Notes under the pieces: generated by a model
Database searches by the model: none
Seen by the model: only the letters and a program-made list of their open reading frames with translations
What the model was told of the DNA's origin: nothing
Translations under genes and position numbers: made by a program
In this document: positions 8,386-16,801 of the stretch, in pieces
Layout: each line of letters starts with the position of its first letter
Position numbering within the stretch: the first letter of the stretch is position 1
Assembly (NCBI GenBank): GCA_964520525.1
Contig: CAZFNR010000013.1
Span: forward strand, 1-46,224
DNA length: 46,224 bases
Source: JAJPXC01 sp964520525
GTDB taxonomy: Bacteria; Bacteroidota; Bacteroidia; Bacteroidales; Muribaculaceae
Direction of reading: 5' to 3'

Positions 8386-8861
8386 GACGGCTCCCATTGA
8401 TATTGGCGATTGCGACTATCGCGTTGACAGCCGCATCAGCAAAAAAACAGCGCACCACCCGCGGCTCGCTGCGAGCCGACAACGTCGAGAGATCTGTCAG
8501 CCCCGATAGCTTGATACCTTTACGCTACGCCGACATCAGCCTCGCCGGTTACGACAAGCCGCTGCGCGCGCGCCGCGAGACGATTTTCGCCACTAACACT
8601 TCCCCCGACAGCCTATCTGTAAAGTCCATCAAACTCACCATCACCTACCGCGACAGCCGGGGAAGGCAACTCCATCGACGCTCAGTGTGGATTGAAGCCG
8701 AGATACCACCCGGCCAGACGCGTCAACTCTCATTCCCGTCGTGGGACTCACAGCAGTCATTCTACTACCGTCTGAGCCGACAGCCGCGCTCAGTGGCCAC
8801 GCCCTACGACATCACCGCCGTCGCCGACTCTGCCGCAATCACCGCCACCAGCCCATTGTAG
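8382..8861 (+). CDS. Small exported protein, possible FxLYD-like fold
   Basis: The 159-residue protein has a signal peptide (about residues 1-20, A-A-S-A-K). Its mature region (about 45-130) has the pattern of a small immunoglobulin-like beta domain: S-P-D-S-L-S-V-K-S-I-K-L-T-I-T-Y-R-D then I-P-P-G-Q-T-R-Q-L-S-F-P-S-W. This recalls FxLYD-type domains, in which a conserved strand is followed by a P-P-G-x-T turn. That comparison is from pattern only. Its start overlaps the preceding gene by 4 nt, and the two are likely made together and may act together at the envelope. Confidence 0.68.
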   Translation: MRRLPLILAIATIALTAASAKKQRTTRGSLRADNVERSVSPDSLIPLRYADISLAGYDKPLRARRETIFATNTSPDSLSVKSIKLTITYRDSRGRQLHRRSVWIEAEIPPGQTRQLSFPSWDSQQSFYYRLSRQPRSVATPYDITAVADSAAITATSPL

Positions 8862-9026
8862 AGACCAACGGACCATAACCGCAAGCAATGGCAGGGGAAC
8901 AGTTCGCTATTATCATTGACCAACGCTAACATCGCATCGTTAAAATCATTAGCGATGTTGTGCTTGGCTTTAGGATATGAGAAGCGACAGGGAATTGTAG
9001 ATTATACTCGTTGGTTGAGTTCAAAA

Positions 9027-10397
9027 TCAGACGATTACACCGAAAGTTTGGAGCAGCGAGTAGCTGATGACCATATAGATGACCATGCCGATGATGTCGT
9101 TGGTGATGGAGATGAACGGGCCAGTGGCGAGGGCGGGGTCAATCTTGAACCGCTCCAACGTCAAGGGGACGAATGTTCCGAACACCGAGGCGAAAATGAC
9201 CACGGCGAATAGCGACAGCGACACGGCGATTGTGGTAACCTGCGTGGCGCCAAGGGTGAACAGGTTGTAGACAAACACCAGCAACGAGATAATGGTGGCG
9301 TTAATCAGACCGACTCCAAGCTCTTTGAACAGCTGTTTTGCCGAACTTTTGATGTCTAACGAACCGTTGGCCAAACCCTGCACCACGATAGCTGATGACT
9401 GGATGCCGACGTTACCGCCGGTGCCGCCGATAAGCGGGATGAACAGAGCCATAGCCGGGTTGGTGGCGAACCCCGTCTCGAAATTTCCGAGAATCAAAGA
9501 GTTTCCGATACCGCCAAGCATACCGATAAGAAGCCAGGGCAGGCGCGCCTTGGTCTGGGTGAATAGGGTGTCGTTGGTCTCGACATCGGTCGAGAGACCT
9601 GATGCCAACTGGTAGTCGCGTTCCGATGACTCGCGCACCTGGTCCATGACATCGTCGACGGTGATTCGCCCCACAAGCCTCCCGATAGAATCGACGACGG
9701 GCATTGCCACAAGGTCGTATTTCTCGAAGTCTAAAGCCACCTCGTCGATGGGGGTGTCGGCTTTGACCGACACGGGGTCGGTCTCCATGACGTGCTTTAT
9801 CTTCGACACCGATGGGTGGGTAATCATTTTCTTCAGCGGCAGGACACCGCGGAGTTTCTCGTCGTTATCGATGACGTAGACATAGTAGATTTCGTCCATA
9901 TCCTCGGCCTGCATCCTCATCTGTTTGATGCACTCGGGCATTGACCAGTTTTCGTTGACGACAATCATCTCGGTACCCATCAGACCACCGGCGGTGTCTT
10001 CGTCATATTGCAGTAGGTCGACTATATCTCCCGCCTGCTCCACGTCGTCGATGTGTGACAGGATTTTGTCGCGGTCCTCCTCATCGAGTTCCTGGATTAT
10101 GTCGACGGCGTCGTCGGTGTCGAGGTGGTCTATGACCTGTTTTGCGATTTCCTCGGCGGGCATATCGCGAAGCAACTTGCGGCGGTCGTCCTCGTCGAGT
10201 TCCATTAGCACGTCGGCTGCCGTGTCGTCGTCGAGCAGCTTGTAGAGGAACTCGGCTTCTTCAAGGTCGAGATCCTTGTATAGCTCGGCGATGTCGGCCG
10301 GGTGTAGCGACGCCAGCTCTTTAGTGGCCGACTCGGTATCGCCGGCGTTGATTATGGCGCGGATATGTTCGAGATATTCGGGAGTGTACTCTTTCAT
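9027..10397 (-). CDS. mgtE: Magnesium transporter MgtE
   Basis: MgtE is a Mg2+-gated channel of the inner membrane. The 456-residue protein shows the family order: an acidic helical N domain (about 1-130) full of D-D and E-E pairs, a CBS pair (about 135-255), a plug helix, and five transmembrane helices (about 285-456). Within these, P-L-I-G-G-T-G-G-N-V-G-I-Q-S matches the conserved pore region. The acidic cytosolic part is the known Mg2+ sensor. Length is normal. Its start overlaps the rsmA stop by 4 nt, so it is translated from the rsmA transcript, leaving no room for a private Mg2+ riboswitch leader. Confidence 0.95.
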   Translation of the reverse strand: MKEYTPEYLEHIRAIINAGDTESATKELASLHPADIAELYKDLDLEEAEFLYKLLDDDTAADVLMELDEDDRRKLLRDMPAEEIAKQVIDHLDTDDAVDIIQELDEEDRDKILSHIDDVEQAGDIVDLLQYDEDTAGGLMGTEMIVVNENWSMPECIKQMRMQAEDMDEIYYVYVIDNDEKLRGVLPLKKMITHPSVSKIKHVMETDPVSVKADTPIDEVALDFEKYDLVAMPVVDSIGRLVGRITVDDVMDQVRESSERDYQLASGLSTDVETNDTLFTQTKARLPWLLIGMLGGIGNSLILGNFETGFATNPAMALFIPLIGGTGGNVGIQSSAIVVQGLANGSLDIKSSAKQLFKELGVGLINATIISLLVFVYNLFTLGATQVTTIAVSLSLFAVVIFASVFGTFVPLTLERFKIDPALATGPFISITNDIIGMVIYMVISYSLLQTFGVIV

Positions 10398-11188
10398 TGC
10401 GTTGATTGATTGCGCCGCAAGGTTGATATGGAGCGCGTAAGTTCTATGAATTGCTCAACGGTGAGCTGTTCGGGACGCATTGAGGCTATGGTTTCGTCGG
10501 GGAGGGAGGTGCCAGCCGGCAAGAGTCCGCGCAGTGAGTTGCGGAGGGTTTTGCGGCGTTGTCCGAACGAGGTTTTTACGACGGTCTTGAACAGAGATTC
10601 GTCGCACCCTAAGTCGGTGACTTTGTTACGTCGCAGCATCACGACGCCCGACTTGACCTTGGGGGGCGGGTTGAACACCTTCTCGTCAACAGTAAAGAGA
10701 TATTCCACATCATACCATGCCTGAAGCAGCACGCTCAATATGCCGCGGGCTTTTTTCCCTGCCGGGGCTGCGAGCCTCTCTGCCACCTCTCGCTGCAACA
10801 TACCCGAGCACGCCACAACCCTGTCGCGGTAGTCGAGGATGTGGAAAAATATCTGCGAGGATATATTGTAGGGATAATTGCCTATCACGCAGAAGTCGCG
10901 GTCGGGGAACAGACCGGCGAGATTCATCTTCAGAAAGTCGTCCTCGATGACTTTTCCTTTGAGCTGCGGGAACTCTCTGTCGAGATATTCGACGCTTTCG
11001 CTGTCAATCTCGACCGCCGTCACGTCGTGACCGCCGTCAACAAGGAACCGGGTCAAAACGCCCATGCCGGGGCCTACCTCAACCACAGGCATGCCGCGGT
11101 AGTCGTCGAGAGTGGCGGCGATGCGCCGGGCGATTCCGAGGTCGGTCAGGAAGTGCTGCCCGAGGGCTTTTTTAGGTCTTACTTGCAT
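10394..11188 (-). CDS. rsmA: 16S rRNA (adenine1518/1519-N6)-dimethyltransferase
   Basis: RsmA (KsgA) dimethylates two adenines in helix 45 of 16S rRNA late in small-subunit assembly. The 264-residue protein opens with K-A-L-G-Q-H-F-L. It has the SAM-binding V-E-V-G-P-G-M-G-V-L-T near residues 36-46 and the catalytic I-G-N-Y-P-Y-N-I-S near 103-111, the Bacteroidota form of the N-L-P-Y motif. A small C-terminal helical domain follows. It overlaps mgtE by 4 nt downstream and lies 51 nt after rnr. Confidence 0.95.
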   Translation of the reverse strand: MQVRPKKALGQHFLTDLGIARRIAATLDDYRGMPVVEVGPGMGVLTRFLVDGGHDVTAVEIDSESVEYLDREFPQLKGKVIEDDFLKMNLAGLFPDRDFCVIGNYPYNISSQIFFHILDYRDRVVACSGMLQREVAERLAAPAGKKARGILSVLLQAWYDVEYLFTVDEKVFNPPPKVKSGVVMLRRNKVTDLGCDESLFKTVVKTSFGQRRKTLRNSLRGLLPAGTSLPDETIASMRPEQLTVEQFIELTRSISTLRRNQSTQ

Positions 11189-11239
11189 GGTGGCAATGAA
11201 TGATGATGGTGGTGATTCAGATATAGACGGTGCGGCTGA

Positions 11240-13528
11240 CTAACGGCGGCGTTTGCCACTCTTAGAGTTTTTCGCGCTTTTGCCCGATGGACTCTTTGCC
11301 GACTTGTCAGAGCGTTTTTTTGAGGGATTAGGCGACAACGCCTGGGCCACGGTCACAGTCTTACCCATAGCGTCCTCTCCGGCCTTTGCGAGGCGTCGCT
11401 CGTCGACCAAAGCGAAGTCGAGTTGCTTTCTGTCGAGGTTGGCTCGTGCCACCTGCACCTTGACATCGTCGCCAAGACGGTAGCGAGAACCTTTGCGGCG
11501 TCCCACGAGGCAGTAGTTCTTTTCGTCGAAGTCGTAATAGTCATCGGCGAGGTCGCGCACAGGCACCAGTCCCTCGCACTTGTTGTCGTCAAGCTCCACA
11601 TACAGGCCCCACTCGGTCACGCCCGAAATAACACCGTCGTAGACCTCTCCAAGGTGGTCGCCCATGTACTCGACTTGTTTGTATTTGATTGATGAACGCT
11701 CGGCGTTGGCGGCGAGCTGTTCCATGTTGCTTGAGTGTTTGCACAGTTCCTCAAGGCGTTCGAGGTTAACGCTGCGTCCGCCGGCGAGATATTTCTCAAG
11801 CAGTCGGTGGACCATCATGTCGGGGTAGCGTCGTATGGGGGATGTGAAGTGGGTATAGTAGTCGAAACCGAGTCCATAGTGTCCGATGTTGTGGGTAGTG
11901 TAGACCGCCTTGGCCATGGAGCGGATGGCGAGAGTCGACAATAGATTCTCTTCACCCTTCCCTTTCACATCGCAGAGCATACGGTTGATTGAGCGGTTGA
12001 CCTCTTTTGACGAGCCTGCCGACTTGATTTTATAGCCGAACGCGCGCGACAATTTGGCCAAGTCCTCGAGTTTGCCGGGGTCGGGCATATCATGCACGCG
12101 ATAGACAAATGCTTTGGCTTTTTTCTTGCCGGGAGTCTTGCCGATTGTCCGGGCCACGGTCTTGTTGGCGAGCAACATGAACTCCTCGATGAGTTTGTTG
12201 GCGTCTTTCGATTCTTTGAAGTAGACTCCGACAGGATGTCCCGTCTGGTCGATGTCGAATCTCACTTCCACGCGGTCAAACTCTACCGAGCCGTTTTCGT
12301 AACGCTGTTTGCGCAGTATTTTTGCCATTTTGTCGAGCTGCAATATCTCGGCTGAGTAGTCGCCATGGCCTGTCTCGATTACGTCTTGAGCCTCCTCGTA
12401 GGTAAAGCGGCGATTGCTGCGGGTGACCGTGCGCGCAATCTTGCTGTTGACGACCTGCGCCTCGGGTGTCATCTCAAAGATGCATGAGAACGTCAGTTTT
12501 TCCTCGTCGGGACGTAGCGAGCAGATGCCGTTGCTGAGATGCTCGGGGAGCATGGGCACGACACGGTCAACTAAATAGACCGATGTGGCGCGTTTCTGAG
12601 CCTCGCGGTCGATTATGGTGTCGGGGCGGACGTAATGGGTCACGTCGGCGATATGCACCCCGACCTCGAAATTACCGTTAGAGAGTTTGCGTATCGACAG
12701 AGCGTCGTCGAAATCCTTGGCATCCTTGGGGTCGATGGTGAATGTGGTCACATCGCGCATATCGACGCGACGCTCTATCTCTTCGGCGGTAATGCCTGCC
12801 GTGATTTTGGCGGCGGCTTTCTCCACAGCTTCGGGATAGCGGTAAGGGAGGCCGAACTCGGCAAGGATGGCATGAATCTCGGCGTTGTTCTCACCTTTTT
12901 TGCCGAGAATATCGATGACTTCGCCTCGCGGGTTTTTAGCGTCGTCGGGCCAGGATGTGATTTTGACTACGGCTTTGTCGCCGTCTTTTCCCCCTTTGAG
13001 CTTTTCGCGGGGGATGAAAATGTCGTTAGCGAGGAACTTTGAGTCGGTCGACAGCATCGCTATGCGGCGGTCGATAGTAAGTGTCCCGATGAACACTTGG
13101 TCTTTTTTCTCAATAATCTCCATCACCTGAGCCTCAGGCTCTACACCTCGGCGCGCGGCTGCGATGTCGACCCTCACCTTGTCGCCGTTGAGCGCGTGCA
13201 TTGAATTTCGCTCGGCCACAAAAATCATTTCACCGTCCTCGTCGGTGATAACGCCGTTTTTGCCGTTGCTGCGGCGCACGAACGTCCCGGTGGTCACGTT
13301 TCCCCTGATCGTCTGCTTGTATTTCCCGGGAGCCACTTCAATTATGTCGCCGTCAAATGCCAGTTCGGCAAGCAGCAAAGCGATTGCGCGCTGTTGCATC
13401 GGGGCGGTCAGACCTATGTCCTGCGACACCTGACGATAGTTGAACGTAGCGTTGTTTTGACAGGCTATAAACTCCAGCACCTTGTCTCTTAGGTGTTTTG
13501 TGGCGGCTTTGGAAGTAGTTCGACCCAT
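11240..13528 (-). CDS. rnr: Ribonuclease R
   Basis: RNase R is a processive 3'-5' exoribonuclease that degrades structured RNA. The 762-residue protein has an N-terminal winged-helix-like region (about 10-75), cold-shock-type OB domains (about 80-230), and the RNB catalytic domain. The metal-binding run D-P-K-D-A-K-D-F-D-D lies at about 266-275, with all four expected aspartates. An S1 domain (about 635-720) precedes a Lys/Ser/Arg-rich tail. That basic tail is common in RNase R and helps RNA handling. It lies downstream of gyrB after a hairpin, and upstream of rsmA. Confidence 0.95.
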   Translation of the reverse strand: MGRTTSKAATKHLRDKVLEFIACQNNATFNYRQVSQDIGLTAPMQQRAIALLLAELAFDGDIIEVAPGKYKQTIRGNVTTGTFVRRSNGKNGVITDEDGEMIFVAERNSMHALNGDKVRVDIAAARRGVEPEAQVMEIIEKKDQVFIGTLTIDRRIAMLSTDSKFLANDIFIPREKLKGGKDGDKAVVKITSWPDDAKNPRGEVIDILGKKGENNAEIHAILAEFGLPYRYPEAVEKAAAKITAGITAEEIERRVDMRDVTTFTIDPKDAKDFDDALSIRKLSNGNFEVGVHIADVTHYVRPDTIIDREAQKRATSVYLVDRVVPMLPEHLSNGICSLRPDEEKLTFSCIFEMTPEAQVVNSKIARTVTRSNRRFTYEEAQDVIETGHGDYSAEILQLDKMAKILRKQRYENGSVEFDRVEVRFDIDQTGHPVGVYFKESKDANKLIEEFMLLANKTVARTIGKTPGKKKAKAFVYRVHDMPDPGKLEDLAKLSRAFGYKIKSAGSSKEVNRSINRMLCDVKGKGEENLLSTLAIRSMAKAVYTTHNIGHYGLGFDYYTHFTSPIRRYPDMMVHRLLEKYLAGGRSVNLERLEELCKHSSNMEQLAANAERSSIKYKQVEYMGDHLGEVYDGVISGVTEWGLYVELDDNKCEGLVPVRDLADDYYDFDEKNYCLVGRRKGSRYRLGDDVKVQVARANLDRKQLDFALVDERRLAKAGEDAMGKTVTVAQALSPNPSKKRSDKSAKSPSGKSAKNSKSGKRRR

Positions 13529-13597
13529 GATTGATGAAAATTTCGTTCTTTATGTCGGTTGAAACTCTTTTTAAGCGAGCGTCGCTATATATTTAAA

Positions 13598-13633
13598 GAG
13601 GCGCGAACCCAAGAGGTTCATGGGCCGCGCCTC
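13598..13633 (-). terminator. Hairpin terminator after gyrB
   Basis: GAGGCGCG (13598-13605) pairs with CGCGCCTC (13626-13633). On the minus strand the stem is followed by TTTAAAT, a weak T tract. It sits 16 nt beyond the gyrB stop, so it probably ends or attenuates that transcript before rnr. Confidence 0.55.
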
Positions 13634-13648
13634 GTTTATCTGATTGGG

Positions 13649-15580
13649 CTATGCGTCGATGGTGGCGTAGTTGGCGTTTGACTCTATGAAGTCGCGGCGC
13701 GGGCCTACATCTTCGCCCATGAGCATCGAGAAAATGCGGTCAGCCTCGGCGGCATCGCTGATTCTCACCTGCTTCAGCAATCGCTGTTCGGGGTCCATGG
13801 TGGTGTCGCGCAGTTCCTGCGCGCTCATCTCGCCGAGACCTTTGTAACGCTGCACTTTAGTGCTTTCGCCGTAGCGGGCAATAAACTGCTGCACTTGAGC
13901 GTCGGTCCAGCAATACTCTTCAGCTTTGCCGCGGGTGCATTTGTAGAGCGGCGGGGTTGCGAGATAGAGGTAACCGTTCTCGATTATCGGGCGCATACGG
14001 CGGAAGAAGAATGTCATCAGCAGTGTGGCGATGTGCGCTCCGTCGACATCGGCATCGGTCATGATTATGATTTTGTGGTAGGCGAGCTTCTGGAGGTTTG
14101 CTTCCTTGGGGTCGTCGTCGGTGCCGATTGTCACGCGCATGGCGCGGAACAGGTTTGTGATTTCCTCGTTGTCGAAGATTTTGTGGTCCATCGCCTTTTC
14201 GACATTGAGGATTTTTCCGCGGAGCGGCAGGATGGCTTGGAACGTACGGTCGCGTCCCTGCTTTGCGGTGCCGCCTGCCGAGTCACCCTCGACGATAAAC
14301 AGTTCACAGTCTTCAGCCGTGCGCGACGAGCAGTCGGCCAGCTTGCCGGGGAGTCCGCCTCCGCTCAGCGGTGACTTGCGCTGTATCTTGACGCGGGCGT
14401 TGTAGGCGGCGTGGCGCGCCTGCGCTGCGACAACGACTTTCTCGACAATCACCTTCGCCTGCTTGGGATGCTCTTCAAGGTAGTTGCGCAGAGCTTCGCT
14501 GACGGCTGTTTGCACCGCTCCCATTACTTCGTTGTTGCCGAGCTTGGTTTTGGTCTGTCCCTCAAACTGCGGTTCCATCACCTTGACCGACACGACGGCT
14601 GTCAGGCCTTCGCGGAAGTCGTCGCTTGCGATGTCGACTTTGACTTTTTCGAGGAGTTTGTTGTCCTCGGCATATTTTTTCAGCGTCGATGTCAAGCCGC
14701 GGCGGAAGCCTGTCAGGTGTGTACCCCCCTCGATAGTGTTGATGTTATTGACAAAGGAGTAGACATTTTCGTTGTAGGTGTTGTTGTAGGTCATTGCCAC
14801 CTCGACGGGGATTCCCTGGCGTTCGGTGTTGAGGTGAATCACGTCGTTGATGAGCGACTCTTTGCTTGAGTCGATATATTCGACAAACTCGCTCAGGCCG
14901 TTTGCCGAGTAGAACTCCTCGTGGCGGGGTTCGCCGTTCGCGTTGAGGTCGCGTTTGTCGGTGAGCGTCAGAGTGATGCCGGCGTTGAGGAACGCGAGGT
15001 CGCGCAGACGGTTGGCAAGAGTGGCGTAGTCGTATTCGGTAACGGAGAAAATCGACGCGTCGGGCTTGAACGTGATGCTCGTGCCGGTGTGGGAGCTTTC
15101 GCCCACGGTCAGCAACTCGGTTGTAGGCTTGCCGCAAGAGTACTCCTGGACGTAAGCTTTGCCGTTGCGGTGCACTTCGGCGCGCAGGTAGGTTGAGAGG
15201 GCGTTGACGCATGACACGCCCACGCCGTGAAGACCGCCCGACACTTTGTAAGACCCTTTGTCAAACTTACCGCCGGCATGGAGCACGGTCAACACCACTT
15301 CAAGTGCGCTCTTGTGCTCTTTTTCGTGCATATCCACGGGGATACCGCGGCCATTGTCGACCACCGTGATTGAGTTATCGGCGTTGATTGTAACGTCGAT
15401 GTGGCTGGCGTAGCCCGCCAAAGCCTCGTCGATTGAGTTGTCAACGACTTCGTATACGAGGTGATGCAAGCCCTTGGCGCTTATGTCGCCAATGTACATC
15501 GCAGGACGTTTGCGCACAGCTTCAAGGCCTTCGAGGACTTGAATGTTACTCGCGCTGTATTCCTCTTCTTTTTCTGCCAT
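13649..15580 (-). CDS. gyrB: DNA gyrase subunit B
   Basis: GyrB is the ATPase subunit of gyrase and introduces negative supercoils together with GyrA. From the ATG at 15580 (M-A-E-K-E-E-E-Y-S) it has 643 residues; an in-frame extension to 15664 is leader. It has the GHKL ATPase motifs (V-D-N-S-I-D-E-A, D-N-G-R-G-I-P, G-L-H-G-V-G) and the transducer domain. The TOPRIM residues E-G-D-S-A-G-G and D-A-D-V-D-G-A-H-I and the C-terminal G-L-G-E-M block follow. The E-G-D-S-A-G-G-T-A form and close fit to standard GyrB separate it from the ParE at 41-43 kb. It has its own promoter. Confidence 0.95.
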   Translation of the reverse strand: MAEKEEEYSASNIQVLEGLEAVRKRPAMYIGDISAKGLHHLVYEVVDNSIDEALAGYASHIDVTINADNSITVVDNGRGIPVDMHEKEHKSALEVVLTVLHAGGKFDKGSYKVSGGLHGVGVSCVNALSTYLRAEVHRNGKAYVQEYSCGKPTTELLTVGESSHTGTSITFKPDASIFSVTEYDYATLANRLRDLAFLNAGITLTLTDKRDLNANGEPRHEEFYSANGLSEFVEYIDSSKESLINDVIHLNTERQGIPVEVAMTYNNTYNENVYSFVNNINTIEGGTHLTGFRRGLTSTLKKYAEDNKLLEKVKVDIASDDFREGLTAVVSVKVMEPQFEGQTKTKLGNNEVMGAVQTAVSEALRNYLEEHPKQAKVIVEKVVVAAQARHAAYNARVKIQRKSPLSGGGLPGKLADCSSRTAEDCELFIVEGDSAGGTAKQGRDRTFQAILPLRGKILNVEKAMDHKIFDNEEITNLFRAMRVTIGTDDDPKEANLQKLAYHKIIIMTDADVDGAHIATLLMTFFFRRMRPIIENGYLYLATPPLYKCTRGKAEEYCWTDAQVQQFIARYGESTKVQRYKGLGEMSAQELRDTTMDPEQRLLKQVRISDAAEADRIFSMLMGEDVGPRRDFIESNANYATIDA

Positions 15581-15692
15581 AATTCTTAGAGAATCACTGA
15601 ATAACAATTGGTTAGATGATTTGGCGTAGCCTTCGCAAGGCTTTTTCACCCGCCCGGGTGTCAACGATTGCCCTGCTACCCCAAAATCGTTA

Positions 15693-15724
15693 CAAAGTTA
15701 ATAAAAAATCCGGCCATCGACAAA
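15693..15724 (-). promoter_or_regulatory. gyrB promoter
   Basis: On the minus strand TTTG (15724-15721), a 20-nt spacer and TAACTTTG (15700-15693) fit the Bacteroidota consensus. Transcription would start near 15686, giving a leader of about 105 nt before the gyrB ATG. Confidence 0.7.
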
Positions 15725-15916
15725 TTAACCCGACAATTTAAAATGACCGATTTTTGATGCCGATTTTTGGCGGTTTGACCTGCCTGCGGGCGACTTCTTT
15801 TTTCGGGATTTTTCTTTGCGGCAAGGCTCAAAATGAGCAGCCCTGCCCACAAAGTTTCGCGCCAGGTTTTGGAATCGCCTGCGCTACCCGCCCCCCCCGA
15901 CAGATGTCACATCCGT

Positions 15917-15958
15917 AAAAAGCCATAGAGGGGGAGCCGAGACGGCTCCCCCTCTATG
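15917..15958 (-). terminator. Strong hairpin terminator after sdhB
   Basis: A perfect 16-bp stem (15924-15939 with 15943-15958) closes a 3-nt loop. On the minus strand it is followed by GCTTTTTAC, so the T tract is at 15921-15917. It lies 25 nt after the sdhB stop and should end the fumarate reductase transcript. Confidence 0.9.
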
Positions 15959-15983
15959 CTTTTCGCTTATCGATTGTAAGGGA

Positions 15984-16739
15984 TTAGTCTTTGAATTTAG
16001 CCTTGACAAATTCGCGGTTCAGACGCGCGATGTTGCTCAAGGGGATATTCTTGGGGCATTCGGCAGCGCAGGCGCCTGTATTGGTGCAGTTTCCGAAGCC
16101 AAGCTCATCCATCTTCTTAACCATAGCGCGTGCGCGACGTGCGCGTTCAACCTGACCCTGGGGCAGCAGAGCGAACTGGCTAACTTTCGCGCTGACAAAC
16201 AGCATGGCCGAGCCGTTCTTGCAAGCTGCCACACATGCGCCGCAACCGATACAGGTAGCCGAGTCCATAGCTATGTCGGCAACCTCTTTAGAGATTGGGA
16301 GGGCGTTGGCGTCTTGAGCGCCGCCGCAGTTGAACGAAACGTAGCCGCCGGCTTGCTGGATTTTGTCGAACGCGTTACGGTCAACCGTCAAGTCACGGAT
16401 TACGGGGAACGCAGCCGAACGCCACGGCTCGATGGTGATAGTGTCGCCGTCGTTGAACTTACGCATATGGAGCTGGCAGGTGGTGATACCCTGCACCGGC
16501 CCGTGGGGATGACCGTTGATGTAGAGTGAGCACATACCGCAGATACCTTCACGGCAGTCGTTGTCGAACACCACAGGCTCCTCACCCTTCTCTACGAGCT
16601 GCTGGTTGAGCATATCGAGCATTTCGAGGAAGCTGCTGCCGGTTGACACGTTATCAAGCGAATAGTTGACGAACTGGCCTTTCTCTTTGGGACCACGTTG
16701 ACGCCAAATCTTCAATTTTATGTTGATTGTCTTTTCCAT
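15984..16739 (-). CDS. sdhB: Fumarate reductase/succinate dehydrogenase iron-sulfur subunit
   Basis: The B subunit passes electrons between the flavoprotein and the membrane quinone site. The 251-residue protein has a plant-type [2Fe-2S] site (C-R-E-G-I-C-G-M-C, then a later Cys in T-C-Q-L) and the ferredoxin-type C-I-G-C-G-A-C-V-A-A-C. A final cluster block, C-T-N-T-G-A-C then E-C-P-K-N-I, follows. The set of [2Fe-2S], [4Fe-4S] and [3Fe-4S]-type ligands fits the family. It is the last gene of the C-A-B operon and is followed by a strong terminator. In anaerobic Bacteroidales the complex works mainly as a quinol:fumarate reductase. Confidence 0.95.
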   Translation of the reverse strand: MEKTINIKLKIWRQRGPKEKGQFVNYSLDNVSTGSSFLEMLDMLNQQLVEKGEEPVVFDNDCREGICGMCSLYINGHPHGPVQGITTCQLHMRKFNDGDTITIEPWRSAAFPVIRDLTVDRNAFDKIQQAGGYVSFNCGGAQDANALPISKEVADIAMDSATCIGCGACVAACKNGSAMLFVSAKVSQFALLPQGQVERARRARAMVKKMDELGFGNCTNTGACAAECPKNIPLSNIARLNREFVKAKFKD

Positions 16740-16757
16740 TTTGTTGTGTTATTTGGT

Positions 16758-16789
16758 AGGGGGCCGCAACCGCGGGGCCGAAGCCCCCT
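16758..16789 (-). other. Hairpin in the sdhA-sdhB spacer
   Basis: AGGGGGC (16758-16764) pairs with GCCCCCT (16783-16789), with a further ccgc/gcgg pairing possible inside the loop. It lies in the 62-nt gap between the A and B genes and has no T tract. It may protect or separate mRNA segments. Confidence 0.4.
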
Positions 16790-16801
16790 CGTGGTTAGAG
16801 C

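Larger units (their letters stand above)
15581..15983. other. Intergenic region with gyrB promoter and sdhB terminator
   Basis: No gene is visible. It holds the gyrB leader (15581-15686) with two small hairpins (15629-15641, gcctt/aaggc; 15647-15660, cacccg/cgggtg), the gyrB promoter, and the sdhB terminator. A 10-nt direct repeat (ccgatttttg, 15747-15756 and 15760-15769) lies between them. The stretch 15770-15915 is C- and T-rich with nothing assignable. Confidence 0.6.

Noticed and set aside
8924..8959. Overlapping inverted repeats between the small exported gene and mgtE
   Set aside because: Alternative pairings (aacatcgc/gcgatgtt and cgctaa/ttagcg) are short with long loops and no T tract, so no terminator is claimed.
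10397..10460. Possible Mg2+ riboswitch before mgtE
   Set aside because: mgtE starts inside the end of rsmA, so there is no leader for an M-box or similar RNA.
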